The notes below the pieces were generated by a model. It was not told the DNA's origin. It was given only the letters and a program-made list of their open reading frames with translations, and searched no databases. This document shows positions 25,575 through 33,306 of a stretch of DNA of 64,000 bases, in pieces. Origin of the DNA: Blastomonas sp. AAP53 (GTDB taxonomy: Bacteria > Pseudomonadota > Alphaproteobacteria > Sphingomonadales > Sphingomonadaceae); assembly GCF_000331245.1 (NCBI RefSeq), contig NZ_ANFZ01000009.1:186001-250000 (forward strand), given 5' to 3'. The number at the start of each line of letters is the position of its first letter. Position 1 is the first letter of the stretch. A program made the position numbers and the translations under genes.

Positions 25575-26771
25575 TTATCTCGCCGTCGCCTGGGCCGGAG
25601 CCGGGGCCGTGATGGGCTGGGAAATCGGCGCGTCATCCTTGGCGCGAGCCTTGATCTGCCCCTTGCGTGGCGTCACCACCATGCCCGGCTGCATCCGTGC
25701 CAGTCCGTCGATCACGATCTGCTCGGTAGGCGCAATGCCCTCACGGATCACGCGCAGCCCTTCGACCATCGGACCGGTCTGCACGGGACGTGGCGCGACC
25801 TTGTTATCCTTGCCCAGCACGAAGACGAGCTTGCGGGTCTGATCGGTCATGATCGCCTCGTCGGGAACCAGCATGGCCTTGTAGGTGCCTGACCCCAGCA
25901 GCCGCGCTCGACCGAACATGCCGGGAACCAGAAAACCGTTGGGGTTGTCGACCATGGCATAAGCGGTGATCGTGCCCGTCTCGGGGCTGATGCCGTTGTT
26001 CAGGAACTCCATCCGGCCACGCCAACGGAAATTCGGTTCGTCGGCGAGCTGTATCTCGACCGGATTGGCGGCGTAGCGCGAGCTTTTGCGTTCGCCGCCG
26101 GCATCCTGGCGGATGTATTTCAGGTAAAACGCCTCTGCGCCGTCGAAGCTGAAACGGATGGGGTTGATGCGGACAATCCGGGTCAATTCGGTCTGGCCTG
26201 CCGTCACGAAATCGCCGACATCGACCATCCGGTTCGATACGCGACCCGAAATGGGCGCGCGAACCTCGGTAAAAGACAGGTCTAGCTGTGCTGACTGTCG
26301 GCGCGCCTGTGCTGCAGCCAGGGAGGCCCGTGCAGTGCGCAGATTGGCCGCCAGAGTATCGGCCTCTTCCTTGCTGATCGCATCAAAATCGACCAGCTCG
26401 CGGCCGCGCGTGGCCTGTGCTTGCGCATTGGCGAGGGAAGCGCGAGCACTGGCGACGCTGGCGTCGGCTTCGGCCAAGGCAGCGCGAAATGGTCGCTGAT
26501 CGATCACGAACAGCAATTCGCCTTTGCCGACATCGCGGCCGTCCCGGAAGGCGACGCGCGAAATCGGCCCGGAAACACGGGCAACCAGCTGGACATCCTC
26601 GTCTGCCGTGAAGCGGCCGATATATTCATCCCAATCCACGACTGTCCGTTGTAGCGGCTTTGCAACCGTAGCGGCAGGCGGTGGTGGTGGGGGCGGCGGC
26701 TCTGAACTGCAGGCGCTGACCAGCAACGCCAAGGTTGCTGCGATAAGCGCGCATCTGGGGGGGACGCGCAT
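25575..26771 (-). CDS. RND efflux periplasmic adaptor lipoprotein
   Basis: 398 residues. The signal peptide has lipobox V-S-A-C-S-S, then a poly-Pro linker. It carries lipoyl halves around D-G-R-D-V-G-K-G-E-L-L-F-V-I-D and R-A-P-I-S-G-R-V-S-N-R-M-V-D, a coiled-coil hairpin between them (about 100-165) and beta-barrel/membrane-proximal domains behind. It is the AcrA/MexA-type adaptor for the permease downstream, only 4 bases away. GGAG lies about 7 bases before ATG 26771. It is the first gene of the efflux operon. An AT-rich region with a 33-base-spaced inverted repeat lies upstream. No TetR-type repressor gene is adjacent. Confidence 0.94.
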   Translation of the reverse strand: MRVPPRCALIAATLALLVSACSSEPPPPPPPPAATVAKPLQRTVVDWDEYIGRFTADEDVQLVARVSGPISRVAFRDGRDVGKGELLFVIDQRPFRAALAEADASVASARASLANAQAQATRGRELVDFDAISKEEADTLAANLRTARASLAAAQARRQSAQLDLSFTEVRAPISGRVSNRMVDVGDFVTAGQTELTRIVRINPIRFSFDGAEAFYLKYIRQDAGGERKSSRYAANPVEIQLADEPNFRWRGRMEFLNNGISPETGTITAYAMVDNPNGFLVPGMFGRARLLGSGTYKAMLVPDEAIMTDQTRKLVFVLGKDNKVAPRPVQTGPMVEGLRVIREGIAPTEQIVIDGLARMQPGMVVTPRKGQIKARAKDDAPISQPITAPAPAQATAR

Positions 26772-26841
26772 AGATAACTCCGGAGATTGATATTGCACCG
26801 CAATAAAATGGGGGAAAGGAGGGAAGGCGTCCAGCGAAAAA

Positions 26842-26882
26842 AGTTGCAATTAACAACTAATATATGTTTATTTTTTGCAACT
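26842..26882. promoter_or_regulatory. AT-rich inverted repeat upstream of the RND operon
   Basis: AGTTGCAA (26842-26849) is matched by its exact complement TTGCAACT (26875-26882), half-site centres 33 bases apart (three helical turns), around a very AT-rich core. It sits 71 bases upstream of the efflux adaptor start and in the divergent space toward folE. It is probably a repressor operator overlapping the efflux promoter. Confidence 0.5.
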
Positions 26883-27056
26883 ACGCTCTCGAAACCCGCA
26901 ATTCCGGGGATTGTTCCGTTACGGAATGCAGCACAAACGCAATTGACCGATGCGCTAACGGTTGACGCAAGTGCTCGGGCTCCCGACCTAAGGTTGTAGA
27001 CGTGGCGGGCGGTTCCTATTTGACCAGCCGGTCAGAAATAAATGGGGGATTGCCTG

Positions 27057-27671
27057 ATGCTGTATCACGAAGCCGACGATGACAACGATTTGTCACAGAA
27101 GGGCAAGATCCCTGTTCCCCACGAGGTTCAGCAAGCGATCGTGACATTGCTGCGCTGGACGGGCGATGACCCCGAGCGCGAGGGTCTGCGCGACACGCCG
27201 CTGCGCGTCGCGCGCGCGTGGAAGGAATATTGCTCGGGCTATGATGACGACCCCAGCGTGCATCTCAGCCGCACCTTTGAAGAGGTTGGCGGCTATGACG
27301 AGCTGGTGCTGCTCAAGGACATCCCGTTCCAGTCGCATTGCGAACACCATATGGCACCTATCATCGGCAAGGCATCGATCGCCTATATGCCGCGCGATCG
27401 GGTTGTCGGCATCTCCAAGCTGGCGCGCGTGCTCCACGGGTTTTCGCGCCGTCTTCAGGTGCAGGAACGTCTGACTGCGGAAGTGGCAGCGTGCATCTGG
27501 GAACATCTGCAGCCGCATGGCGTGGCGGTCGTGATCGAGGCAAGCCATAGCTGCATGACGGCGCGCGGCGTGCGTACGCCTGGCGTTAGCATGATCACCA
27601 GCCGTCTGCTCGGCTGTTTCCTTGACGACCACCGCTCGCGCGAGGAAGTCATGAGCCTGATGGGCTATTGA
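27057..27671 (+). CDS. folE: GTP cyclohydrolase I
   Basis: 204 residues. Conserved zinc and active-site motifs are visible: S-H-C-E-H-H-M-A-P (Cys and His ligands) and S-H-S-C-M-T-A-R-G-V, with E-G-L-R-D-T-P-L-R-V-A in the N-terminal helix region. It converts GTP to 7,8-dihydroneopterin triphosphate, the first step of folate (and possibly queuosine) synthesis. Decameric in other bacteria. The ATG at 27057 is preferred because GGGGG lies 8-9 bases upstream; an ATG at 27042 is also in frame. It ends at a bidirectional terminator shared with the convergent peroxiredoxin gene. Confidence 0.96.
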   Translation: MLYHEADDDNDLSQKGKIPVPHEVQQAIVTLLRWTGDDPEREGLRDTPLRVARAWKEYCSGYDDDPSVHLSRTFEEVGGYDELVLLKDIPFQSHCEHHMAPIIGKASIAYMPRDRVVGISKLARVLHGFSRRLQVQERLTAEVAACIWEHLQPHGVAVVIEASHSCMTARGVRTPGVSMITSRLLGCFLDDHRSREEVMSLMGY

Positions 27672-27676
27672 AGTTC

Positions 27677-27706
27677 AAAGCCCTCCCCCGATCAGGGGAG
27701 GGCTTT
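27677..27706. terminator. bidirectional intrinsic terminator
   Basis: AAAGCCCTCCCC (27677-27688) pairs perfectly with GGGGAGGGCTTT (27695-27706). The outer A/T triplets serve as U-runs for both directions. It lies between folE and the convergent peroxiredoxin gene. Confidence 0.8.
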
Positions 27707-27717
27707 GGTTCCTTCGA

Positions 27718-28194
27718 TCAAAGCTGGTCGAGCATGTAGTCTGCGCTGCTGACCTTGAAGTCGCCCGGCTCTTCGACAAACAGCTTGTCGACCACGCCAT
27801 CCTTCACGACCATCGCAAAGCGCTGCCCGCGCTTGCCCATGCCAAAGCCAGTGCCATCCATGGTCAGGCCCAGCGCTTCGGCAAAATCGGCATTGCCGTC
27901 TGCCAGCATGGTGATGGCGTCGGCGTTGGCCGACTTGCCCCATGCGCCCATCACGAATGCATCGTTGACGGCCGTGCAGGCGATTTCATCCACGCCCTTT
28001 TCCTTCAGCGCGCCGGCCTTCTCAACGAAGCCCGGGAGGTGGCGGGCCGAGCAGGTCGGCGTGAATGCACCGGGCACGGAGAACAGCGCGACGGTCTTGC
28101 CGGCGAAATAATCCTTGGCTTCGACCTGCTGGGGCCCTTCTGCGGTCGCGCGCACGAATTTGGTGTTGGGGATGGTATCGCCGACTTTGATCAT
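27718..28194 (-). CDS. atypical 2-Cys/1-Cys peroxiredoxin (Prx5-type)
   Basis: 158 residues, Prx5/AhpE-like. The active site is P-G-A-F-T-P-T-C-S with peroxidatic Cys about 48, followed by A-C-T-A-V-N-D near 72, whose Cys could be resolving. G-F-G-M-G-K-R and M-V-V-K-D-G-V-V near 117-135 are typical of the family. It reduces hydrogen and alkyl peroxides in the cytoplasm using a glutaredoxin or thioredoxin. ATG 28194 (M-I-K-V-G-D) is chosen because the in-frame extension upstream has no homology. It is transcribed divergently from ahcY and convergently with folE. Confidence 0.92.
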   Translation of the reverse strand: MIKVGDTIPNTKFVRATAEGPQQVEAKDYFAGKTVALFSVPGAFTPTCSARHLPGFVEKAGALKEKGVDEIACTAVNDAFVMGAWGKSANADAITMLADGNADFAEALGLTMDGTGFGMGKRGQRFAMVVKDGVVDKLFVEEPGDFKVSSADYMLDQL

Positions 28195-28309
28195 GTCCGT
28201 ATCTCCTGCTGGTTTGACAACTGGGCTGCATGTTGTCGCAGCGGGCTGCCATTGCAAGGGGGCATGCCAGTCAGGGAGGCCACGGGCAGCGTCTGCCATG
28301 GCGAAGAAC

Positions 28310-28329
28310 ATATAAAGCTTTCTTTATAT
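28310..28329. promoter_or_regulatory. palindromic operator upstream of ahcY (SahR-like)
   Basis: ATATAAAG (28310-28317), four spacer bases, then CTTTATAT (28322-28329) make a perfect 8-bp palindrome about 87 bases upstream of the ahcY start. Palindromes of this kind before ahcY and other methionine-cycle genes are bound by the ArsR-type, S-adenosylhomocysteine-responsive SahR family in Proteobacteria. The regulator is not in this window. Confidence 0.55.
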
Positions 28330-28415
28330 TTGCCTGAAAGACGGTTTTTGGCTAAAGGAGCCGCAGTTTCCTATGGCCCTGTTGGCCAGATGGATGGACA
28401 TTCAGGAGATATTGC

Positions 28416-29834
28416 GTGGCCAGTGCCCCGACCCTCGACCAGACCGATTACGTGGTCGCCGACCTTTCGCTTGCCGATTTCGGCCGCAAGGAAATCACCA
28501 TTGCAGAAACCGAGATGCCCGGCCTGATGTCGATCCGCGAAGAATATCGCAGCGAACAGCCGCTCAAGGGTGCCAAGATCACCGGCTCGCTGCACATGAC
28601 GATCCAGACCGCCGTTCTCATCGAGACTCTGGTGGCTCTGGGCGCCGAAGTGCGCTGGGCGACCTGCAACATCTATTCGACCCAGGACCATGCCGCCGCC
28701 GCCATCGCGGCGCAGGGCATCCCTGTGTTCGCGATCAAGGGCGAGAGCCTTGAAGAGTATTGGGACTATGTCGATCGCATCTTCGATTGGGGTGCTGAAG
28801 ACGGCAACACCTGCAACCTGATCCTCGACGATGGCGGCGATGCTACCATGTACGCGTTGTGGGGCGCGCGCGTCGAAGCGGGCGAAGAGCTGTTCACGCC
28901 TTCGAACGAGGAAGAAGAGTTTTTCGTCAAGACGCTGAAGCGTCGCCTCGCTGCGACGCCGGGTTACCTCACCAAGACGGTGCAGGCGATCAAGGGCGTG
29001 TCGGAAGAAACCACCACCGGCGTTCACCGCCTGTACGACCTCGCCAAGAAGGGCAAGCTGCCGTTCCCCGCGATCAACGTGAATGACAGCGTCACCAAGT
29101 CGAAGTTCGACAACAAGTACGGCTGCAAGGAATCTTTAGTCGATGGCATCCGTCGCGGTACTGACGTGATGATGGCCGGCAAGGTCGCCGTCGTGTGCGG
29201 CTATGGTGATGTCGGCAAGGGTTCGGCAGCATCGCTGCAGGGCGCTGGCGCCCGCGTGATCGTGACCGAAATCGACCCGATCTGCGCGCTCCAGGCGGCG
29301 ATGGACGGCTTTGCCGTGCAGACGCTGGAAGACGTGGTTGCGACCGCCGACATCTTCGTCACCACCACCGGCAACAAGGACGTCATCACCCTCGAGCACA
29401 TGCGTGCGATGAAGGACATGGCGATCGTCGGCAACATCGGTCACTTCGACAACGAGATCCAGGTCGGTGCGCTTGAGAACATGAAGTGGACCGAGATCAA
29501 ACCGCAGGTCGACATGGTCGAATTCCCCGGTGGCAAGCGGATCATCCTGCTGTCGAAGGGCCGCCTGCTCAATCTGGGCAACGCCACCGGCCACCCCAGC
29601 TTCGTGATGTCGGCCAGCTTCACCAACCAGGTGCTGGCGCAGATCGAACTGTTCAAGGGCGCCAACAAGTACGAGAACCAGGTCTACGTTCTGCCCAAGC
29701 ATCTCGACGAGAAGGTGGCACGCCTCCATCTCGAAAAGCTGGGCGTCAAGCTGACCGAGCTGACCAAGGAACAGGCCGAATATATCGACGTGTCGGTGAC
29801 CGGTCCGTTCAAGAAGGACGAATACCGCTACTGA
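28416..29834 (+). CDS. ahcY: adenosylhomocysteinase
   Basis: 472 residues, standard for the bacterial enzyme with the ~40-residue insert. It has [12 protein letters not shown] near 87, the NAD site [11 protein letters not shown] near 263 and the C-terminal K-D-E-Y-R-Y. It hydrolyses S-adenosylhomocysteine to adenosine and homocysteine, clearing the product inhibitor of all SAM methyltransferases (including CcrM, encoded 22 kb away). It begins with GTG at 28416, supported by AGGAG 7 bases upstream. The palindrome at 28310-28329 is a likely operator. It ends at a strong intrinsic terminator. Confidence 0.98.
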   Translation: MASAPTLDQTDYVVADLSLADFGRKEITIAETEMPGLMSIREEYRSEQPLKGAKITGSLHMTIQTAVLIETLVALGAEVRWATCNIYSTQDHAAAAIAAQGIPVFAIKGESLEEYWDYVDRIFDWGAEDGNTCNLILDDGGDATMYALWGARVEAGEELFTPSNEEEEFFVKTLKRRLAATPGYLTKTVQAIKGVSEETTTGVHRLYDLAKKGKLPFPAINVNDSVTKSKFDNKYGCKESLVDGIRRGTDVMMAGKVAVVCGYGDVGKGSAASLQGAGARVIVTEIDPICALQAAMDGFAVQTLEDVVATADIFVTTTGNKDVITLEHMRAMKDMAIVGNIGHFDNEIQVGALENMKWTEIKPQVDMVEFPGGKRIILLSKGRLLNLGNATGHPSFVMSASFTNQVLAQIELFKGANKYENQVYVLPKHLDEKVARLHLEKLGVKLTELTKEQAEYIDVSVTGPFKKDEYRY

Positions 29835-29875
29835 TCCTGCCGGTCCCGGCTTCGGCAGGGAGGCTTAAGCTGACA

Positions 29876-29909
29876 AGGCCCGCTCCGCTCATCGCGGGGC
29901 GGGCTTTTT
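29876..29909 (+). terminator. intrinsic terminator after ahcY
   Basis: GCCCGC (29878-29883) pairs with GCGGGC (29899-29904) in a longer GC-rich hairpin, followed by TTTTT (29905-29909). Confidence 0.85.
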
Positions 29910-29977
29910 ATCGTTGCGCTCGCGCTGCGCCGGGTTAGCCTAGGAGTATACGATAAGAGACTCCGGGGAACATCACC

Positions 29978-32900
29978 ATGAAAGCACTGCACTTTTCCGT
30001 CGCCATGGCGGCGTTGGCGCTCTCCATGCCTGCGCTGGCACAAGACAAGCCTGCGAGCTGGGACATCAACGCCCCGCCGATGAAGACGCGTGCCATCCCG
30101 ATCAAGGTCGACGAGGGCACCTGGATGAACCTGGATGTCAGCCCCGATGGCAGCCGTATCGTCTTCGACCTGCTGGGTGATATCTATACCATGCCGGTCA
30201 GCGGAGGCGCTGCGACGCGGATTGCCGAGGGTCTGGCGTACGAACAGCACCCGCGCTTTTCGCCCGATGGCAGCCGCATCGCGTTCACCTCGGATCGCGG
30301 TGGCGGCGACAATATCTGGATCATGAACGCCGATGGATCGGACAAGCGGCAGCTGACCAAAGAGACGTTCCGTCTGCTCAACAACCCCAGCTGGAGCCCG
30401 GATGGCCAGTATATCGTCGCGCGCAAGCACTTCACCACCGGGCGTTCGCTGGGCACCGGAGAACTGTGGCTCTACCATGTCAGCGGCGGCAATGGTGTAC
30501 CGCTGGTCAAGCGACCCAGCGAGGCGCATCAGAAGGAACTGGGCGAGCCGGTGTTCGCGCCTGATGGCAGCGGCATTTACTACAGCAAGGATGCAACCGC
30601 CGGGCCGATCTTCGAATATGCGCAGGACAGCAACGGCCAGCTGTTCGTCATCGACCGCTATGACATGGGCACCGGCGAAGTCGAGCGCGTGACCGGCGGT
30701 CCGGGCGGCGCGGCGCGTCCCCAGCCATCGCCCGATGGCCGCTATCTGGCCTTCGTGCGGCGGGAGCGCGCCAAGACCAAGCTTTACATCCGCGATCTGA
30801 AGACTGGCGAAGAGCGCAAGATCTACGACGCGATGGACCGCGACGTGCAGGAAACCTGGGCGGTGCACGGCGTCTATCCCAACATGGGCTGGACCGCGGA
30901 CAGCGCCCGCGTGATCTTCTGGGCAGGCGGCAAGATCCGATCGGTCGATGTTGCCAGCGGTGCAGAAGCCATCATCCCGTTCAGCGTCAACGATACCCGG
31001 AGCGTCATCGACCCCATCCGTCCGCAAAAGCCGGTCGCGCCTGAAACGGTCGCGGTGACGATGCCGCGCTTTGCCAGCGCGTCGCCCGATGGCAGCCGCA
31101 TGGTGTTCGAGGCGTTGGGCAAGCTGCACCAGCAGCCCGCCAGCGGCGGCACGGCGCAGCCTCTGGTCACCAATGGCGGCAGTGATTTCGAGCTGTTCCC
31201 CGCCTGGTCGCGCGATGGCAGCCAGATCGTCTATGTCAGCTGGGACGATGCCAGGCTGGGCGAGCTGCGCATCGTGGGCGCTGGCGGCGGCGAGGCACGG
31301 ACGATCAGCAAGACGCCCGGCCATTTCCGACGCCCGCAATTTTCGCCCGATGGCCGCTCGGTCGTGTACGAAGCGGGCGGCGGCGGTGGGCTCACCTCCG
31401 ATGCCTGGGGCGTGCAGCCAGGCATCTATCTTCTGGATATCGCCAGCGGCCAGACGCGGCGGATCACGCCCGATGGCGGCGAACCGCATTTCGGCGCGAC
31501 CGGAGACCGGGTGTATTTCAGCAGGGGAACCGACGGCAAGCTAGCGCTGGTCAGCACCGATCTGAATGGTGAGGCAGAACGCACGCATGCCAGCGGCGAG
31601 ATGGTCAGCGGCTATGCCTTGTCTCCTGACGGCCGCATGCTCGCATTCCGTCAGAATTATGCGGCCTTCGTCATGCCGTTCATGGCAGGCGCGGTCGATC
31701 TTGGCGCAGGGCGGGGCGGCGGTGCGCTGCCTGCGGTGCAGGTGAGCGAAGGCGGGGCGACCTTCCTGCAGTGGAGCCATGGCGGCCGGATGCTCAACTG
31801 GTCGCTGGGGCCGGTGGTCTATTCCGCCGACGCGGGTAGTGCCATTGCTTCGGGGCCGGTCGCCAAGGCCGACAAGAAATTTGCACCCCCCAGGACCGGC
31901 GTGGCGATCACCGTCACCGCGCCTGCCGACAAGCCATCGGGCACGGTCGCATTCACCAACGCGCGTATCGTGACGATGGCGGATGACGCCGGCGGCATCA
32001 TCGAACGCGGGACCATCGTGGTGCGCGACAACCGCATCGTCGCGGTCGGCGCGAACGTTGCCGTGCCAGCGGGGGCTCGAACGGTCGACGTCGCGGGCAA
32101 GACGATCATCCCCGGGCTGATCGACGCGCATGCCCACGGCCCCCAGGGGCAGGACGACATCATTCCGCAGCAGAACTGGCATGCTGTCTCGCATCTTGCG
32201 CTGGGGGTGACCACGATCCACGACCCCAGCAACTCGGCGAGCGAGATATTCCCCGCCGCCAGCTACCAGCGGGCGGGCAAATATCTGGCCCCGCGCATCT
32301 TTTCGACTGGCGAGGTGGTCTATGGCGCCAAGGCGGCAGGGGTGTTTGCCGAGATCGACAGCCTCGCCGATGCGCGCGCGCACACCACGCGGCTGAAGAT
32401 GCAGGGCGCACACAGTGTGAAGAACTATAACCAGCCGCGCCGCGACCAGCGCCAGCAGGTCGTGGCGGCAGCGCAAGCCGACGGGCTGGCGAGTGTCGCC
32501 GAGGGGGGGTCGCTGTTCGGTCAGGACATCACCATCATTGCCGATGGCAACACGACTTTGGAGCACAACATCCCGCAGGAGCGGCTGTACGAGGATGTCC
32601 GCAGCTTCTTCGCGCAGAGCAAGGTCGGCTACACGCCGACCCTGGTCGTCACCTTCGGCGGCATGGGGGCAGACCCGTACTGGCGCAGCCACACCGATGT
32701 CTGGCAGCACCCGATCCTCAGCAAGCACGTGCCCCGGCGCCGGCTGGAAGCGACCACCGTGCGCCGCGAGATTGGTCCGGAAGACGATTATGCCGATACC
32801 GCGTCTGCGCGCGAGGCGATGGAACTCGCCAGGCGCGGTGTTCCCGTAGGCATCGGCGCGCACGGCCAGGAAGAAGGGCTCGCCTCGCACTGGGAGCTGT

Positions 32901-33175
32901 GGAGCTTCGTCAAGGGCGGCATGACGCCGCTGGAGGCGCTGCGCACCGCGACGATCAGCGGCGCGCGCTCGCTGGGCTTCGACAAGGATATCGGGTCGAT
33001 CGAGCCCGGCAAGCTGGCCGACATGGTGATCATCGATGGCGATCCGGTGGCCGACATCCGCCAGTCCGACAAGATCACCCATGTGATGCTCAACGGGCGC
33101 CTTTATGATGTGCCAACAATGAACGAGACGGTGACGGGCAGCGCAAAACTGAAGCCATGGTTCTGGGAACAATAG
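29978..33175 (+). CDS. secreted beta-propeller/amidohydrolase fusion enzyme
   Basis: 1065 residues. The signal peptide ends near A-L-A-Q (residue 22). Residues about 45-640 contain repeated P-D-G-S/R motifs of TolB-type (WD40-like) propeller blades. Residues about 670-1050 form an amidohydrolase domain with D-A-H-A-H-G (metal-binding HxH), a possible carbamylated Lys in S-V-K-N-Y, E-H-N, and G-I-G-A-H-G-Q where the usual final metal ligand (GTD) would be. Families with this fusion hydrolyse peptides or related amides outside the cytoplasm; the substrate is unknown. The ATG is preceded by a short GGGGAA site. It ends at an intrinsic terminator and is not linked to divL transcriptionally. Confidence 0.85.
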   Translation: MKALHFSVAMAALALSMPALAQDKPASWDINAPPMKTRAIPIKVDEGTWMNLDVSPDGSRIVFDLLGDIYTMPVSGGAATRIAEGLAYEQHPRFSPDGSRIAFTSDRGGGDNIWIMNADGSDKRQLTKETFRLLNNPSWSPDGQYIVARKHFTTGRSLGTGELWLYHVSGGNGVPLVKRPSEAHQKELGEPVFAPDGSGIYYSKDATAGPIFEYAQDSNGQLFVIDRYDMGTGEVERVTGGPGGAARPQPSPDGRYLAFVRRERAKTKLYIRDLKTGEERKIYDAMDRDVQETWAVHGVYPNMGWTADSARVIFWAGGKIRSVDVASGAEAIIPFSVNDTRSVIDPIRPQKPVAPETVAVTMPRFASASPDGSRMVFEALGKLHQQPASGGTAQPLVTNGGSDFELFPAWSRDGSQIVYVSWDDARLGELRIVGAGGGEARTISKTPGHFRRPQFSPDGRSVVYEAGGGGGLTSDAWGVQPGIYLLDIASGQTRRITPDGGEPHFGATGDRVYFSRGTDGKLALVSTDLNGEAERTHASGEMVSGYALSPDGRMLAFRQNYAAFVMPFMAGAVDLGAGRGGGALPAVQVSEGGATFLQWSHGGRMLNWSLGPVVYSADAGSAIASGPVAKADKKFAPPRTGVAITVTAPADKPSGTVAFTNARIVTMADDAGGIIERGTIVVRDNRIVAVGANVAVPAGARTVDVAGKTIIPGLIDAHAHGPQGQDDIIPQQNWHAVSHLALGVTTIHDPSNSASEIFPAASYQRAGKYLAPRIFSTGEVVYGAKAAGVFAEIDSLADARAHTTRLKMQGAHSVKNYNQPRRDQRQQVVAAAQADGLASVAEGGSLFGQDITIIADGNTTLEHNIPQERLYEDVRSFFAQSKVGYTPTLVVTFGGMGADPYWRSHTDVWQHPILSKHVPRRRLEATTVRREIGPEDDYADTASAREAMELARRGVPVGIGAHGQEEGLASHWELWSFVKGGMTPLEALRTATISGARSLGFDKDIGSIEPGKLADMVIIDGDPVADIRQSDKITHVMLNGRLYDVPTMNETVTGSAKLKPWFWEQ

Positions 33176-33186
33176 ACGAGGCCTTT

Positions 33187-33212
33187 TCCTTCCCTGCAAG
33201 GGGAAGGATTTT
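33187..33212 (+). terminator. intrinsic terminator after the amidohydrolase gene
   Basis: TCCTTCCC (33187-33194) pairs with GGGAAGGA (33201-33208) across a 6-base loop, followed by TTTT (33209-33212). Confidence 0.75.
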
Positions 33213-33306
33213 GTGCAGCGTCGGTTTTGCGTGCGCGTGAATTTGGGCTACGGCGATCAGCGATGACGCGGGTGATCCATAACAACCAATTTGCGGCGAT
33301 TCGGCC

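Noticed and set aside
28330-28415. Possible SAM/SAH riboswitch before ahcY
   Set aside because: The leader is short and shows no pseudoknot-capable stems of the SAM-II or SAM/SAH classes; the palindrome explains regulation more simply.
29828-31489. 553-residue minus-strand frame opposite the amidohydrolase gene
   Set aside because: Antisense shadow of the propeller repeats; composition and lack of a ribosome-binding site argue against a gene.
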